From Myxococcales bacterium (GTDB lineage Bacteria; Myxococcota; UBA796; SXON01), in assembly GCA_009692585.1 (NCBI GenBank), contig SHYX01000021.1, positions 18,963-82,962 of the forward strand: a DNA stretch of 64,000 nucleotides. Reading direction: 5' to 3'. The notes below the pieces were generated by a model. It saw only the letters and a program-made list of their open reading frames with translations. It had not been told where the DNA came from and did no database searches. Numbering within the stretch: position 1 is the first letter of the stretch; each line of letters starts with the position of its first letter. A program made the translations under genes and the position numbers. Of the stretch, positions 7,820-16,656 are shown piece by piece.

Positions 7820-9829
7820 CTAGAACTCGGTGCCCGGGACGACGACGATGATGTCGAGGGTGTCCAGCAGGATGCTCTGGTCGCCGAGCACGTTGAGCGT
7901 GAGACGGAACAGCTGGTCTTCGGTCAGGGCGGCGACGCCACCACGGAAGGTCAGCGTGAAGGTGAGGAGCTCGCCCTCGTCTTCGGCGCCGAGGCCTTCG
8001 TAGTACTCGGGATCGATGCTCTGGACGAAGCCGTACACGTCCCCGTCGACCGAGAGATCGACACGCTCGAAGCGCACGCCCGACACCAGCTGGGTGATCG
8101 CGTTGACGATCGTGGTGCGGAAGGCAGCGCTGCTGCCCGACCAGGTCTCGACGACCGGCTCGTCCGCGACCCCGTCGCCGTCGAGGTCGGCGAGCGACCC
8201 GATCGACGTCGCGAAGTCCACCATCTGCGGGTACCCCGTGGTGCCGTTGACGCTGACGCCCACGAAGTAGGCACCGAGGTCGGTGAACGCCGTGACCGCG
8301 TCGGACATGCCCGCATCGATCGGGCAGCCGCCCGGCGTGCTGTTGTACATGCTGTTGCTGGACTCGGGATCACGCAGATAGTTGTCGCCGGCCAGGACGA
8401 TGACGGGCAGGGCGTACTCGCGGAAACCCATGCCACCCACCGCGCCGCCGTCGGGGGTCGTGGAGTCGTACCACTCGCCACCCGTGCCGCCGAACGGGTC
8501 GCTGGCGCTGGCGATGAACGGGTAAACGTCGAGCTGCGCATCGTAGGTGCCGTCGCAGTCCTGGTCGTAGCCGGCGCCCGACGCCGCCTGGTAGATGGCC
8601 TCGGTGCCCGACTCTGGGCCGTCGGCGCCGGAATGGGTGGACAGGCCGGAGAAGCCCGTCTGCACCAGGGTGGTGTCGGTCGTGACCTGCTGGCGCAGGT
8701 AGAAGGGCTTGTCTGAGCCCGGCGAGCCCATGCTCCCGTAGGGGTAGTCGTCGTGTCCGGTGACCGCATACCCGGCGTCCGGCAACAGCGACGTCATCTC
8801 ACCCACCATGGTGTTGAATTCGCTGGCGACGGCGCTGATGGTGCCGCCCATGGAGCAGGTGGTGTCGATGATGAAGCCGATGTCGCCACGATCGATGGAC
8901 AGCTCGAAGTCGAAATCGTGTTCGATCGTCGTGCGTTCGGGCACCTCGACGTAGATGCCGTCGATGACGCTGGACGCGTCGAGAGGGTCGGTCTCGGCGG
9001 TGACTTCGCCACCGTCGGAGTAGCCGTCACCGTCGGTGTCGGAGTCGTAGGGGTCGGTGCCGAGGATGAGCTCATCGGCGTCGGTCAGGGCATCCCCGTC
9101 CGAGTCGAGGTCGGCGTAGTCGTACTTGCCGTCGTTGTCGGTGTCGCGGGGCTCGGTACCGACGTTGCCGCCGGTGCCCCCTTCGTCCGAATCCGAGATG
9201 CCGTCGTTGTCCGAGTCGGTGTCCAGGTAGTCGGCCATGCCGTCGCCATCGCTGTCGCGAGGGTCGCTGTTGAACTCGGTCGTGCCCCCTTCGTACTGGT
9301 CGCCGATCCCGTCGCCGTCGGCGTCGGCGTCCTGGTAGTTGGGCAGCCCGTCGCCATCGGTGTCGGGAGCTTCACAGGCCCCGATCTCCTCGAGGTCGGA
9401 GATGCCGTCACCATCGTTGTCGGCGTCGGCGTAGTCTCCCGAGCCGTCCCCATCGAGGTCCTTGCCGGCGTCGCCGCCCGACTCCTCGCCGTCCTGGACG
9501 CAGTTGTTGTCGGAATCCTGGTCGAGAAAGTCCGCCACCGCATCGCCATCGCTGTCGATGGGCATGGTCTCGAGGTTGTTGTCGCCGGCCTCGGCCTTGT
9601 CGGTGAGATCGTCACCGTCGGAGTCCTTGTCCTCCATGTTGGGCTTGCCGTCGCCGTCGATGTCGTCGGTGCCTTCGTGCACGTCGAGGATGCCGTCCTC
9701 GTCGAAGTCGGCCTGCTCCACCACGAAAGCCTCCTCGCCGGAGTCGGCCGTGTCCTTGTCGGCGGAGTCTTCGCCACCCGGACAGCCGAACATGGCCAGG
9801 GCAAACGTGACGCAGAGCGGTCGTATCAT
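7820..9829 (-). CDS. Exported lipoprotein with thrombospondin type-3 calcium repeats and a VWA domain
   Basis: About 669 residues. The ATG at 9829 gives a lipoprotein signal (MIRPLCVTFALAMFGCPGG) with the lipidated Cys at the end. Residues about 40-270 are a run of type-3 repeats of the form DSDGDG/DTDNDG, expected to bind many calcium ions and form a rigid stalk. The following 400 residues look like a von Willebrand A domain, with a MIDAS-like DTTCSMGGT near 8860 and long loops. It is therefore probably a cell-surface adhesion or binding protein. The frame is open upstream to 10591, but that part is antisense to rlmE and is not included. The region has the repetitive, Asp/Gly-rich codon pattern of similar genes elsewhere in the window. 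Confidence 0.85.
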   Translation of the reverse strand: MIRPLCVTFALAMFGCPGGEDSADKDTADSGEEAFVVEQADFDEDGILDVHEGTDDIDGDGKPNMEDKDSDGDDLTDKAEAGDNNLETMPIDSDGDAVADFLDQDSDNNCVQDGEESGGDAGKDLDGDGSGDYADADNDGDGISDLEEIGACEAPDTDGDGLPNYQDADADGDGIGDQYEGGTTEFNSDPRDSDGDGMADYLDTDSDNDGISDSDEGGTGGNVGTEPRDTDNDGKYDYADLDSDGDALTDADELILGTDPYDSDTDGDGYSDGGEVTAETDPLDASSVIDGIYVEVPERTTIEHDFDFELSIDRGDIGFIIDTTCSMGGTISAVASEFNTMVGEMTSLLPDAGYAVTGHDDYPYGSMGSPGSDKPFYLRQQVTTDTTLVQTGFSGLSTHSGADGPESGTEAIYQAASGAGYDQDCDGTYDAQLDVYPFIASASDPFGGTGGEWYDSTTPDGGAVGGMGFREYALPVIVLAGDNYLRDPESSNSMYNSTPGGCPIDAGMSDAVTAFTDLGAYFVGVSVNGTTGYPQMVDFATSIGSLADLDGDGVADEPVVETWSGSSAAFRTTIVNAITQLVSGVRFERVDLSVDGDVYGFVQSIDPEYYEGLGAEDEGELLTFTLTFRGGVAALTEDQLFRLTLNVLGDQSILLDTLDIIVVVPGTEF

Positions 9830-9925
9830 TTCGACATCCAGAGCCCTGCGACAATAGCCCGGATCGGGCCCTTCCCACAAGTCCTCCATCGCAGTACGTC
9901 GACGCCCCCGAAAGTGTGACGGCCG

Positions 9926-10495
9926 ATGTCCTACCAGCGCCCCGATCATTACGCCAAGAAAGCGAAGACCGAGGGATTCGCGGCGCGGAGCGTCTACAAA
10001 CTCGAGGAGCTGGACCAGCGCTTCCGACTCACAAGGCGTGGAGCCGGCGCGGTAGACTTGGGCTGCTTTCCCGGAAGTTGGAGTCGGTACCTGATCGATC
10101 GCGGCATGACGGTCGTGGGTGTGGACCTCAAGGCTCCCGCCTTCGGCGGCGGCACCTGGATCGCGCGCTCGGTGATGGAGGTAGAGGCCGTGGAGTTGCT
10201 CGCTGCGGTTGGCAAGGTGCCGCTTTTTGTGAGCGACATGGCCCCGAACACCAGCGGTGACCGGTTCACTGACCATATGCGACAGATTGGACTCGCGACG
10301 CGCGCGCTGGAACTCGCCGGCGAGTGCCTCGTGGTGGGTGGCGCCTACGTGGCCAAAGTCTTCGAGGGCGAGGATGCCCCCGAATACGTGCGCCGGATCG
10401 AGAGGAGCTTCACCGCGGTGAAGCGGGTCAAACCGCAGGCGACGAGGGACCGCAGCGTCGAGTTCTTCGTGGTGGCGACGGGGTTTCGGGGGTGA
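9926..10495 (+). CDS. rlmE: 23S rRNA (uridine-2'-O)-methyltransferase RlmE (FtsJ/RrmJ)
   Basis: Uses S-adenosylmethionine to 2'-O-methylate a uridine in the A loop of 23S rRNA. The protein is 189 aa, slightly short for the family. The SAM-binding motif AVDLGCFPGSWSRYL lies at residues about 42-56. The catalytic K-D-K-E tetrad can be placed at Lys25 (RSVYKLEEL), Asp104 (FVSDMAPNTSG), Lys144 (AYVAKVFEG) and Glu179 (DRSVEFFVVATG). The start is the ATG at 9926, 97 bp from the divergent lipoprotein start. No ftsH or other usual partner is adjacent. Confidence 0.93.
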   Translation: MSYQRPDHYAKKAKTEGFAARSVYKLEELDQRFRLTRRGAGAVDLGCFPGSWSRYLIDRGMTVVGVDLKAPAFGGGTWIARSVMEVEAVELLAAVGKVPLFVSDMAPNTSGDRFTDHMRQIGLATRALELAGECLVVGGAYVAKVFEGEDAPEYVRRIERSFTAVKRVKPQATRDRSVEFFVVATGFRG

Positions 10496-10935
10496 CGAGG
10501 GGGCGTCTCCGCCGCGACGCCAGTAGCAGGGGACGCGCCAGCGCACCCGCAGCCGGAGGCGCAGGTGCCGGAGGCCCCACCGCAAGCGCACCCGCCGGCC
10601 GCTGCTCCCGGCGCCTGCATCCGCGGCGACCCGGAGTTCATCCGTCCTTGGCCACGAGATCGAGCAAGACGACCGGACTGCCGGTGATGTTGGCGCCGGC
10701 GCGCCAACGTACGTAGCGCAGGAACACGCTCCTGATGCAACACCAGGTTAATCCAACGCGAACGCGACTGGTTTCCGTTTCCGTAGCCCCGTGCTCCGTT
10801 TGAGACCAGTCGCGACTACCCCGCCCTGGCTCCGGCACCGCTCCGCCCTCGCGCCAAGCGGACCGGTCCCACCGGATTCGACACACCACACCAACCCCCT
10901 CTCCCCCAGGCTACGCTCCCCCCACCGAGGAACCG
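10496..10935 (+). other. 440-bp intergenic stretch without a convincing gene
   Basis: No complete gene is supported here. Directly after the rlmE stop the same frame stays open for 64 codons to a TGA at 10685-10687 and encodes a Pro/Ala/His-rich sequence (AHPQPEAQVPEAPPQAHPP), but it has no start codon. The other strand carries an 83-codon open frame (10638-10889) without family features. The last 40 bases before 10936 are C-rich. No clear hairpin or RNA gene is seen. Confidence 0.5.
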
Positions 10936-13557
10936 ATGCCGACGAAGCTGCAGACCGCCGCGATCATCGGAAGCGCCGCGCTCACACTCGCGCTCGCCGC
11001 CATGCTGGTTCCGGCCCGCTGGATCCCATCCGTCCGGCGCGAGCCCCCCACCGCCGCGCCCACCGAGGTCATCCCCGATTCCATCCCCGAGAAACGCGCG
11101 CGATCCAAGTCTCGCAAGGCGTGGCGGGCGGCGATGCACCTCGCCGGGCCGGACGTCGACTGGGAACGCATCGAACGCGACAACGGTCGCGACCGGATTG
11201 CCCGTCGCAACCGCCTCCGCTCGGCACCGCCGCCCGACGGCGCGCCCGACGACGGCGACCGCTGGACCGAGCGCGGCTCCGAGAACCAGGCGGGGCGGAC
11301 GGACGTCGCGCGCTACGGGGCCGATGGGAGCACGCTCTACGTGGGTGCGGCGGCGGGCGGGGTCTGGCGGCGCGAGGCCGACGGCACGTGGACCCCGCTC
11401 GGCGACGGCCTGTTCGGCGGCGTGCACTGGCTCGAGATCTTTCCTCCCGAGGTCGTGGGTGATCCCGATGTCCTCGTCGCCGGCACCGACGGTGGCTACC
11501 TCCACTGGAGCGCTGACGACGGCCAGACCTGGACCGAAGGCGCCGGCCTGGACTGGGCGTGGGCGCAGCGCCGGGTGGCGGTCTCGGCCGATGGCGAACA
11601 GACGCTCTACTCGGTGCGCGGGAACAGCGACGGCTACACCGCGTGGCGCTCGGAGGACCGGGGGGCCGGCTGGACGAAGATCGCCGACCTGGGTGACTTC
11701 CTGGGCGACCTGTGGGTTTCGCGCCTCGCCGATCCCACGGTCTGGCTGGCGACGGAGAGCGGCCTGGTCAAGAGTACCGACCGCGGCGACACCTGGGAGA
11801 CGGTCGGGACCTGGCCCGCGGTGGATCAGGTCGATCTCGCTGCGAGCGAGGCGTGGGCGGCCTCGGCCGGGGCGCCACGATTCTGGATCGTGCAGAATGC
11901 ACATACGCTGTTGCGCTCGGACGACGGCGGCGTCACCTTCGGCAGTGCCGTCGAGCTCGACGACTACTGGGGCTCCCTCACCGCCAGCGTGATCGACCCC
12001 GCCCTCGTCACGTACGGCGGGGTCGAGTTCCACAAAAGCGCCGACGCCGGCGCGACGTTCGGCGTGCAGAGCGGCTGGGCCGAGTACTACGACCATGTCG
12101 ACACCAGGCTCCATGCCGACATCATGGGCATCGACGTGGTCCCGGCCGGCGGGGGCGAGACGTGGTTCGTCAACACCGACGGCGGCACCTTCCGGTCCGA
12201 CGATGCGCTCACCAGCGTCAGCAATCAGGTCCGGCGAGGACTGCGGGTCTCCCAATACTACGACACCCTCACCTCGAAACTCGACGCGACCCACATGGCC
12301 GCCGGGGCCCAGGATCAGGGCTACCAGCTCTCCACCGGACAGGGGGTCACCGGCCACCTCTACGACTTCGACCAGATGCTCAGCGGCGATTATGCGCACC
12401 TGGTCTCGGGCGACGGAACGCACGAGCTGGTGTACTCAGTATATCCTGGCTTTCTACTCGTGCAGGTCGGCGAGGACCAGCCCGCGCTCACCTACGCCGG
12501 CTTTCCCGAGGATGCGCGCGCGTACGGATGGCTGCCCACCCTCGTTGCCGATCCGAACGACGCGGAGCGGGTGTACTTCGGGGGCGACAGACTATGGGCC
12601 TACGACCGCGAGAGTCGCTGGGATTGGGTCCCGTATCTTGCCAGCGAGCAGGACTTCCAGGTCGACGGCGACGAGTACCTCAGCGGGGTCGCCTTCTCGC
12701 CCGGCGACCCTGACCGGGCGTACGCGATCACCAGCACGGGCCGGTTCTATCGCTCCGATGACCACGGCGTGACCTGGACCCTGGGGGAGCGGGGATTGCC
12801 GGCCGGGCAGTACTGGTCGGGCACCGCGATCGTCGCGTCGGCGCTGGACGTCGACACCGTGTACATCGGCGGCAGCGGCTACTCCAACGCCGCGGTGTGG
12901 GTGAGTCACGACGGGGGCGACCACTTCGAGGCGCTCAACGACGGCCTGCCGGCGACGCTGGTGTACTGCCTCGCCGAGGAGCCGAACTCCGGCGTGCTCT
13001 TCGCGGGTACCGAGACCAACGCGTGGCGACGGGACCCCGGTGCCGAGGCCTGGACCGACATCACCGGCACCGAGGCGCCGCTCGTCGTGTACTGGTCGGC
13101 GGAGGTCGTCATCGACACCGGGGTCGTGCGTTTCGGCACCTACGGTCGTGGCGTCTGGGACTATGCGTACGACCTCGATCTGGACGGGTGTGTCGACGGC
13201 CTCGATCAGGACCAGGACGGTACGCCCTGCGAGGAGGACTGCGACGATGGGTCGGCCGACATCGGCCCCGGGATGGTGGACACCTGCGGCGACGGCCTCG
13301 ACCAGGACTGCGACGGCGGCGACGTGACCTGCCCCGAGGACACCGGCACCGACGGGGTGGTCAAGGCGCCGGTGCAGCTTGGAGACGGTTGCCAGTGTGG
13401 GTCCGGCGGACCGGGTGCCGGGCTCTTCGCCCTGGCGGTGGTGCTGGCCGGCACCTGGAGGAGGCGACAGAGGATGGTGACTATCGCGGCAGGAACGCCC
13501 CCACGCTCAGCACGATCGCCAGCGGCCAGCTCCACCAGGAGCTCCCGACGCAGCTGA
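10936..13557 (+). CDS. Large exported Asp-box beta-propeller protein with MopE-type metal-binding motif and MYXO-CTERM-like tail
   Basis: 873 residues. The N-terminus (TAAIIGSAALTLALAAMLV) is a signal anchor or signal peptide. Residues about 110-740 contain repeated Asp boxes (SADDGQTW, STDRGDTW, RSDDGGVTF, RSDDHGVTW), the hallmark of sialidase/sortilin-type propellers, so a multi-bladed surface protein is likely; catalytic sialidase residues are not evident. Near residue 750 lies a putative metal-binding segment of the MopE kind (DLDGCVDGLDQDQDG, EEDCDDGSADIGPG). The C-terminus has CQCGSGGPG, a hydrophobic segment and an Arg-rich end, matching the layout of MYXO-CTERM sorting tails, but it runs on about 26 residues past the Arg cluster. 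That extension overlaps the small antisense membrane gene at 13481, so a truncation or frame error near the tail is possible. Substrate unknown. Confidence 0.85.
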   Translation: MPTKLQTAAIIGSAALTLALAAMLVPARWIPSVRREPPTAAPTEVIPDSIPEKRARSKSRKAWRAAMHLAGPDVDWERIERDNGRDRIARRNRLRSAPPPDGAPDDGDRWTERGSENQAGRTDVARYGADGSTLYVGAAAGGVWRREADGTWTPLGDGLFGGVHWLEIFPPEVVGDPDVLVAGTDGGYLHWSADDGQTWTEGAGLDWAWAQRRVAVSADGEQTLYSVRGNSDGYTAWRSEDRGAGWTKIADLGDFLGDLWVSRLADPTVWLATESGLVKSTDRGDTWETVGTWPAVDQVDLAASEAWAASAGAPRFWIVQNAHTLLRSDDGGVTFGSAVELDDYWGSLTASVIDPALVTYGGVEFHKSADAGATFGVQSGWAEYYDHVDTRLHADIMGIDVVPAGGGETWFVNTDGGTFRSDDALTSVSNQVRRGLRVSQYYDTLTSKLDATHMAAGAQDQGYQLSTGQGVTGHLYDFDQMLSGDYAHLVSGDGTHELVYSVYPGFLLVQVGEDQPALTYAGFPEDARAYGWLPTLVADPNDAERVYFGGDRLWAYDRESRWDWVPYLASEQDFQVDGDEYLSGVAFSPGDPDRAYAITSTGRFYRSDDHGVTWTLGERGLPAGQYWSGTAIVASALDVDTVYIGGSGYSNAAVWVSHDGGDHFEALNDGLPATLVYCLAEEPNSGVLFAGTETNAWRRDPGAEAWTDITGTEAPLVVYWSAEVVIDTGVVRFGTYGRGVWDYAYDLDLDGCVDGLDQDQDGTPCEEDCDDGSADIGPGMVDTCGDGLDQDCDGGDVTCPEDTGTDGVVKAPVQLGDGCQCGSGGPGAGLFALAVVLAGTWRRRQRMVTIAAGTPPRSARSPAASSTRSSRRS

Positions 13558-13684
13558 GTCCCATGAGCGCAAAGCCGACGACCAACGGTCGCGCCTCCTG
13601 ACGACGTTTCCCGATCTGAACGCACATCAGCCCGTAGCACCCGAAGAGGATGCCGAAGACCATCGAAGCCGGCGAGAGGTCCAT
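13481..13684 (-). CDS. Small two-helix membrane protein, unknown function
   Basis: 67 residues with two hydrophobic segments (SPASMVFGILFGCYGLMCV, then WWSWPLAIVLSVGAFL) separated by the basic loop QIGKRRQEARPL. The pattern of a first helix, a short GKRR-type loop and a second helix is seen in small conserved bacterial membrane proteins of unknown role. It overlaps the 3' end of the propeller gene by 77 bp in antisense. The protein has normal membrane-protein composition, unlike the Arg-rich antisense shadows elsewhere, which is why it is listed. Its ATG faces away from argG, whose start lies 59 bp from its own. Confidence 0.65.
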   Translation of the reverse strand: MDLSPASMVFGILFGCYGLMCVQIGKRRQEARPLVVGFALMGLSCVGSSWWSWPLAIVLSVGAFLPR

Positions 13685-13742
13685 CGCGGCAAGGTAGCCC
13701 GCCGCGTCCCGTGATATCCGCGGCCAACTTCAGGAGACGACC

Positions 13743-14918
13743 GTGCGCGTGCTGCTCGCCTATTCGGGAGGACTCGACACGTCCTACCTGCTCTGTCGGC
13801 TGTGTCGGGAAGGACACGAGGTGGTCGCGGTGAGCGTCGACACCGGCGGTTTCGACGCCTCAGAACGCGATGCAATCGCGACGCGTGCCCGCGCGATGGG
13901 CGCCACCGAGTACCGGTGCATCGACGCGCGCGAGCGGGTGTTCCGGCAGCACATCGCCTGGTTGGTCAAGGCCAACGTGCGTCGGGGTGGCGTGTATCCG
14001 CTGTGCGTGGGCGCCGAGCGCGTCGTCCAGGCCCAGGTCGTGGCCGAACAGGCGAAAGGGCTGGGCGCCGACGCCGTCTGCCACGGGAGCACCGGCGCGG
14101 GAAACGACCAGATCCGCTTCGACGTGGCGATTCGGACCCTGCTTCCGGGCGCGCGGATCCTCACGCCGATTCGGGACGAGGGGATCCTCCGCGAGACCAG
14201 CGCCGCCTACCTTGCGGAGGCGGGCTTCCCGATTTCGGCGGAACGACGCACGTATTCGGTCAACCAGGGACTGTGGGGGGTCACCATCGGCGGGAAGGAG
14301 ACCCACGATGCGTGGGCGTGGCTTCCCGAAGCGGCATGGCCGACCACGACTGCGCCCGCCGCAGCCCCAGCCGGAGGCGAGGACGTGATCGTGAGTTTCG
14401 ACGCCGGCGACGTGGTCGGCGGCCTGGCCACCGTCGAGGCGCTCAATGCGCTCGGCGCACGCCACGGGGTGGGACGGGGCATGCACCTCGGCGACACCAT
14501 CCTCGGGATCAAAGGGCGCGTCGCCTTCGAGGCTCCAGCCGCCGCCATCCTCCTCGACGCCCATCGTGAGCTGGAGAAGCTGGTCCTCACGCGGCTCCAA
14601 CTCACCCAGAAAGAGATCCTCGGCGCCACCTACGGCGCGTGGCTGCACGAGGGGCTCTACTTCGACCCGGTCATGCGCGACCTCGAGGCCTTCCTCGCTT
14701 CGTCACAGAGTCGCGTCACCGGCGACGTCCGCGTGCACCTCGAGCAGGGGCGTGTCGAGGTTCACGGCGTCCGCTCGCCATGGTCGTTGATGGACCCGCG
14801 CGTCGGAACCTACGGCGAGGCCAACCGGTTGTGGTCCAACGAAGACGCGCGCGGGTTCAGCAACGTGTACGGCCTTCAAGGGGTGCTGGCCGAACGCGCG
14901 CGCCTGCTCCGTGAGTAG
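13743..14918 (+). CDS. argG: Argininosuccinate synthase
   Basis: Joins citrulline and aspartate using ATP to give argininosuccinate, the penultimate step of arginine synthesis, in the cytosol. 391 aa, a typical length. The N-type ATP pyrophosphatase loop YSGGLDTS is at residues 7-14; STGAGNDQIRFD and EGLYFDPVMRD are family blocks. The start is GTG at 13743, preceded by CAGGAGA at a good Shine-Dalgarno distance. It is the first gene of the arginine region; the next gene may start inside it (GTG at 14911) or at 14989. Confidence 0.95.
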   Translation: MRVLLAYSGGLDTSYLLCRLCREGHEVVAVSVDTGGFDASERDAIATRARAMGATEYRCIDARERVFRQHIAWLVKANVRRGGVYPLCVGAERVVQAQVVAEQAKGLGADAVCHGSTGAGNDQIRFDVAIRTLLPGARILTPIRDEGILRETSAAYLAEAGFPISAERRTYSVNQGLWGVTIGGKETHDAWAWLPEAAWPTTTAPAAAPAGGEDVIVSFDAGDVVGGLATVEALNALGARHGVGRGMHLGDTILGIKGRVAFEAPAAAILLDAHRELEKLVLTRLQLTQKEILGATYGAWLHEGLYFDPVMRDLEAFLASSQSRVTGDVRVHLEQGRVEVHGVRSPWSLMDPRVGTYGEANRLWSNEDARGFSNVYGLQGVLAERARLLRE

Positions 14919-14988
14919 TCTGACACACCCTCACCGCCGCGCCCTCCACAGTTCGCTGACAGGACGGACGCCCGCGGACGTGGTACCG

Positions 14989-16008
14989 ATGCGCCCCGTG
15001 AATACCGACTCCACCGCCGCCCGCCCACCTCGCTCCGCCGTCGACCGCTGGCTGCTGGGCTTGCTCAACGACGAGCGAGACCTGGAGTTCGTGTACCTGA
15101 GCCTCACCTGCCTGACGTTCCAGTGCGTCGCGGTGAGCCTGTTCTTCGTGGGCGACTGGGTGTGGACGCTCGCCCCCGTCTACTGGGCCGCCTGGGGCTT
15201 TGGCCTGGCCGATCGCCTCATCCTGATGCTCCACTGCACGAGTCACCGGGCTCTGTATCGGGAGCGACGCCTCAACCAGGTCATTCCCTGGTTGATCGGG
15301 CCATTCTTCGGTCAGACCCCGGAAAGCTACTTCGCGCACCACATGGGAATGCACCACCCCGAGAACAACCTCCGGGAGGACCTCTCCAGCACCCTCAGCT
15401 ACCAGCGCGACAGCGTCCGCGCGTGGCTGCACTACGTCTTCAACTTCCTCTTCATCGGGCTGCCGCTCTTGGCCGACTACCACCGCCGGAAGGACAATCG
15501 GAAGCTCCTTCGGCGGCTGCTCGTCGGCGAGGCGGCGTTCTGGTCGGTGATCGCTCTGTTGTCCCTGGTGAACTGGCAGGCGACGCTCGTGGTCTTCGTC
15601 ATCCCGGTGATCACGATCCGCGCCCTGATGATGGCGGGGAATTGGGGTCAGCACGCCTTCGTCGGCGCGGCCGACCCCGCCAACCCCTACCTCAACTCGA
15701 TCACCTGCATCAACACGCGGTACAACCAGCGCTGTTTCAACGACGGCTACCACATTTTCCACCACATCAAGCCCCGCACGCACTACACCGAATACCCAGC
15801 CGAATTCGAGGCGAATCAGGCCGAGTACGGCCGCCAGGATGCCATCGTGTTCGAGGGCATCGACTTCTTCCAAGTGTGGCTGTTCCTGCTCCTGGGACGC
15901 CACCGCTGGCTGGCCCGACGAATGGTGCGGCTCCCGGGCGCGCCGGATCGCTCCGAAGCCGAGGCCGTCGCCTTCCTGAAGTCGCGCCTCACCCCGATCG
16001 TCGCGTGA
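14989..16008 (+). CDS. Membrane fatty-acid desaturase family protein
   Basis: 339 residues from the ATG at 14989; an in-frame GTG at 14911 overlapping argG would add 26 residues. The three histidine boxes of di-iron membrane desaturases/hydroxylases are present: HCTSH, HHMGMHH and YHIFHH. They alternate with hydrophobic spans (around LTFQCVAVSLFFVGDWVW, FNFLFIGLPLL, FWSVIALLSLV, LVVFVIPVITI). It should act on acyl chains or lipids in the inner membrane using oxygen and an electron donor, but the substrate is not readable. Its place between argG and the rest of the arg genes looks positional rather than functional. The next gene starts 10 bp downstream. Confidence 0.88.
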   Translation: MRPVNTDSTAARPPRSAVDRWLLGLLNDERDLEFVYLSLTCLTFQCVAVSLFFVGDWVWTLAPVYWAAWGFGLADRLILMLHCTSHRALYRERRLNQVIPWLIGPFFGQTPESYFAHHMGMHHPENNLREDLSSTLSYQRDSVRAWLHYVFNFLFIGLPLLADYHRRKDNRKLLRRLLVGEAAFWSVIALLSLVNWQATLVVFVIPVITIRALMMAGNWGQHAFVGAADPANPYLNSITCINTRYNQRCFNDGYHIFHHIKPRTHYTEYPAEFEANQAEYGRQDAIVFEGIDFFQVWLFLLLGRHRWLARRMVRLPGAPDRSEAEAVAFLKSRLTPIVA

Positions 16009-16018
16009 TCCGGGCAAC

Positions 16019-16651
16019 GTGGGCTACGCTGCGGCGGTGCTGATCCTCCTCGCTGCCTGCACCTCGCAGACCATCGTCACCGGCGATTCACACGATGACG
16101 CCGAGACGGCCGACACCGGCGACACGTCCGACACCGGACCGGCGCCGCGTGACCTCGATGCCGATGGCTACCCGGCGGGCGAGGATTGCATGGACCTCAA
16201 CGCCGACGTGCATCCCGGCGCGACCGAGGTCTTCAACGGCCTGGACGACGACTGCGACGGTGTCTTCGACGCCGATGGCGAGTGGTCGGGCTCGGCCCAG
16301 GTCGAGGCCACCGCCATCTACGAGGGCGAGCGCTACGCCTACTCGTTACGGTGCCCCGTGACCGGCCAGCGCACCACGCTCCAGTTCGCATGGACGATGG
16401 CGTGCACCCCGGATCCGGACGATGCGCTCGCCCAGCGGCTCCTGGGCGAGACGCTGAGCGCGACCCCGGTCGATGCCACCGTCGCGCTGGCAGCGTGGTC
16501 GGGCGACGTGCGGGTCGCCTCCACCAACGGCTGGGACACCGACGCCAAGGGGAGCGCGGCGTGGTCCACGCTGTCCACGGCCTCGTTGGAATTCTCACTG
16601 TCGGCCGCGTCGCTTTCGCTGTCGGCCGAGGCGGCGCTCACCCGGAGGTGA
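16019..16651 (+). CDS. Lipoprotein with MopE-type putative metal-binding motif
   Basis: 210 residues beginning at GTG 16019. The N-terminus GYAAAVLILLAAC ends in a lipobox with Cys14, so it is a predicted lipoprotein. A Thr/Asp-rich linker follows, then a MopE-like unit (DLDADGYPAGEDC, GATEVFNGLDDDCDG), a motif family proposed to bind metal in myxobacterial exported proteins. The remaining 130 residues are beta-rich and unassigned. It lies 10 bp after the desaturase gene and is followed by the first copy of the two-hairpin element. Confidence 0.8.
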   Translation: MGYAAAVLILLAACTSQTIVTGDSHDDAETADTGDTSDTGPAPRDLDADGYPAGEDCMDLNADVHPGATEVFNGLDDDCDGVFDADGEWSGSAQVEATAIYEGERYAYSLRCPVTGQRTTLQFAWTMACTPDPDDALAQRLLGETLSATPVDATVALAAWSGDVRVASTNGWDTDAKGSAAWSTLSTASLEFSLSAASLSLSAEAALTRR

Positions 16652-16656
16652 TAGTT

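Noticed and set aside
8753..9919. 388-codon Val/Gly/Ala-rich frame on the plus strand
   Set aside because: Mirror of the type-3 calcium repeats (Asp codons read in antisense as Val); not an independent gene.
10638..10889. 83-codon open frame on the minus strand in the intergenic region
   Set aside because: No signal, motif or ribosome binding site; composition is mixed and not convincing.
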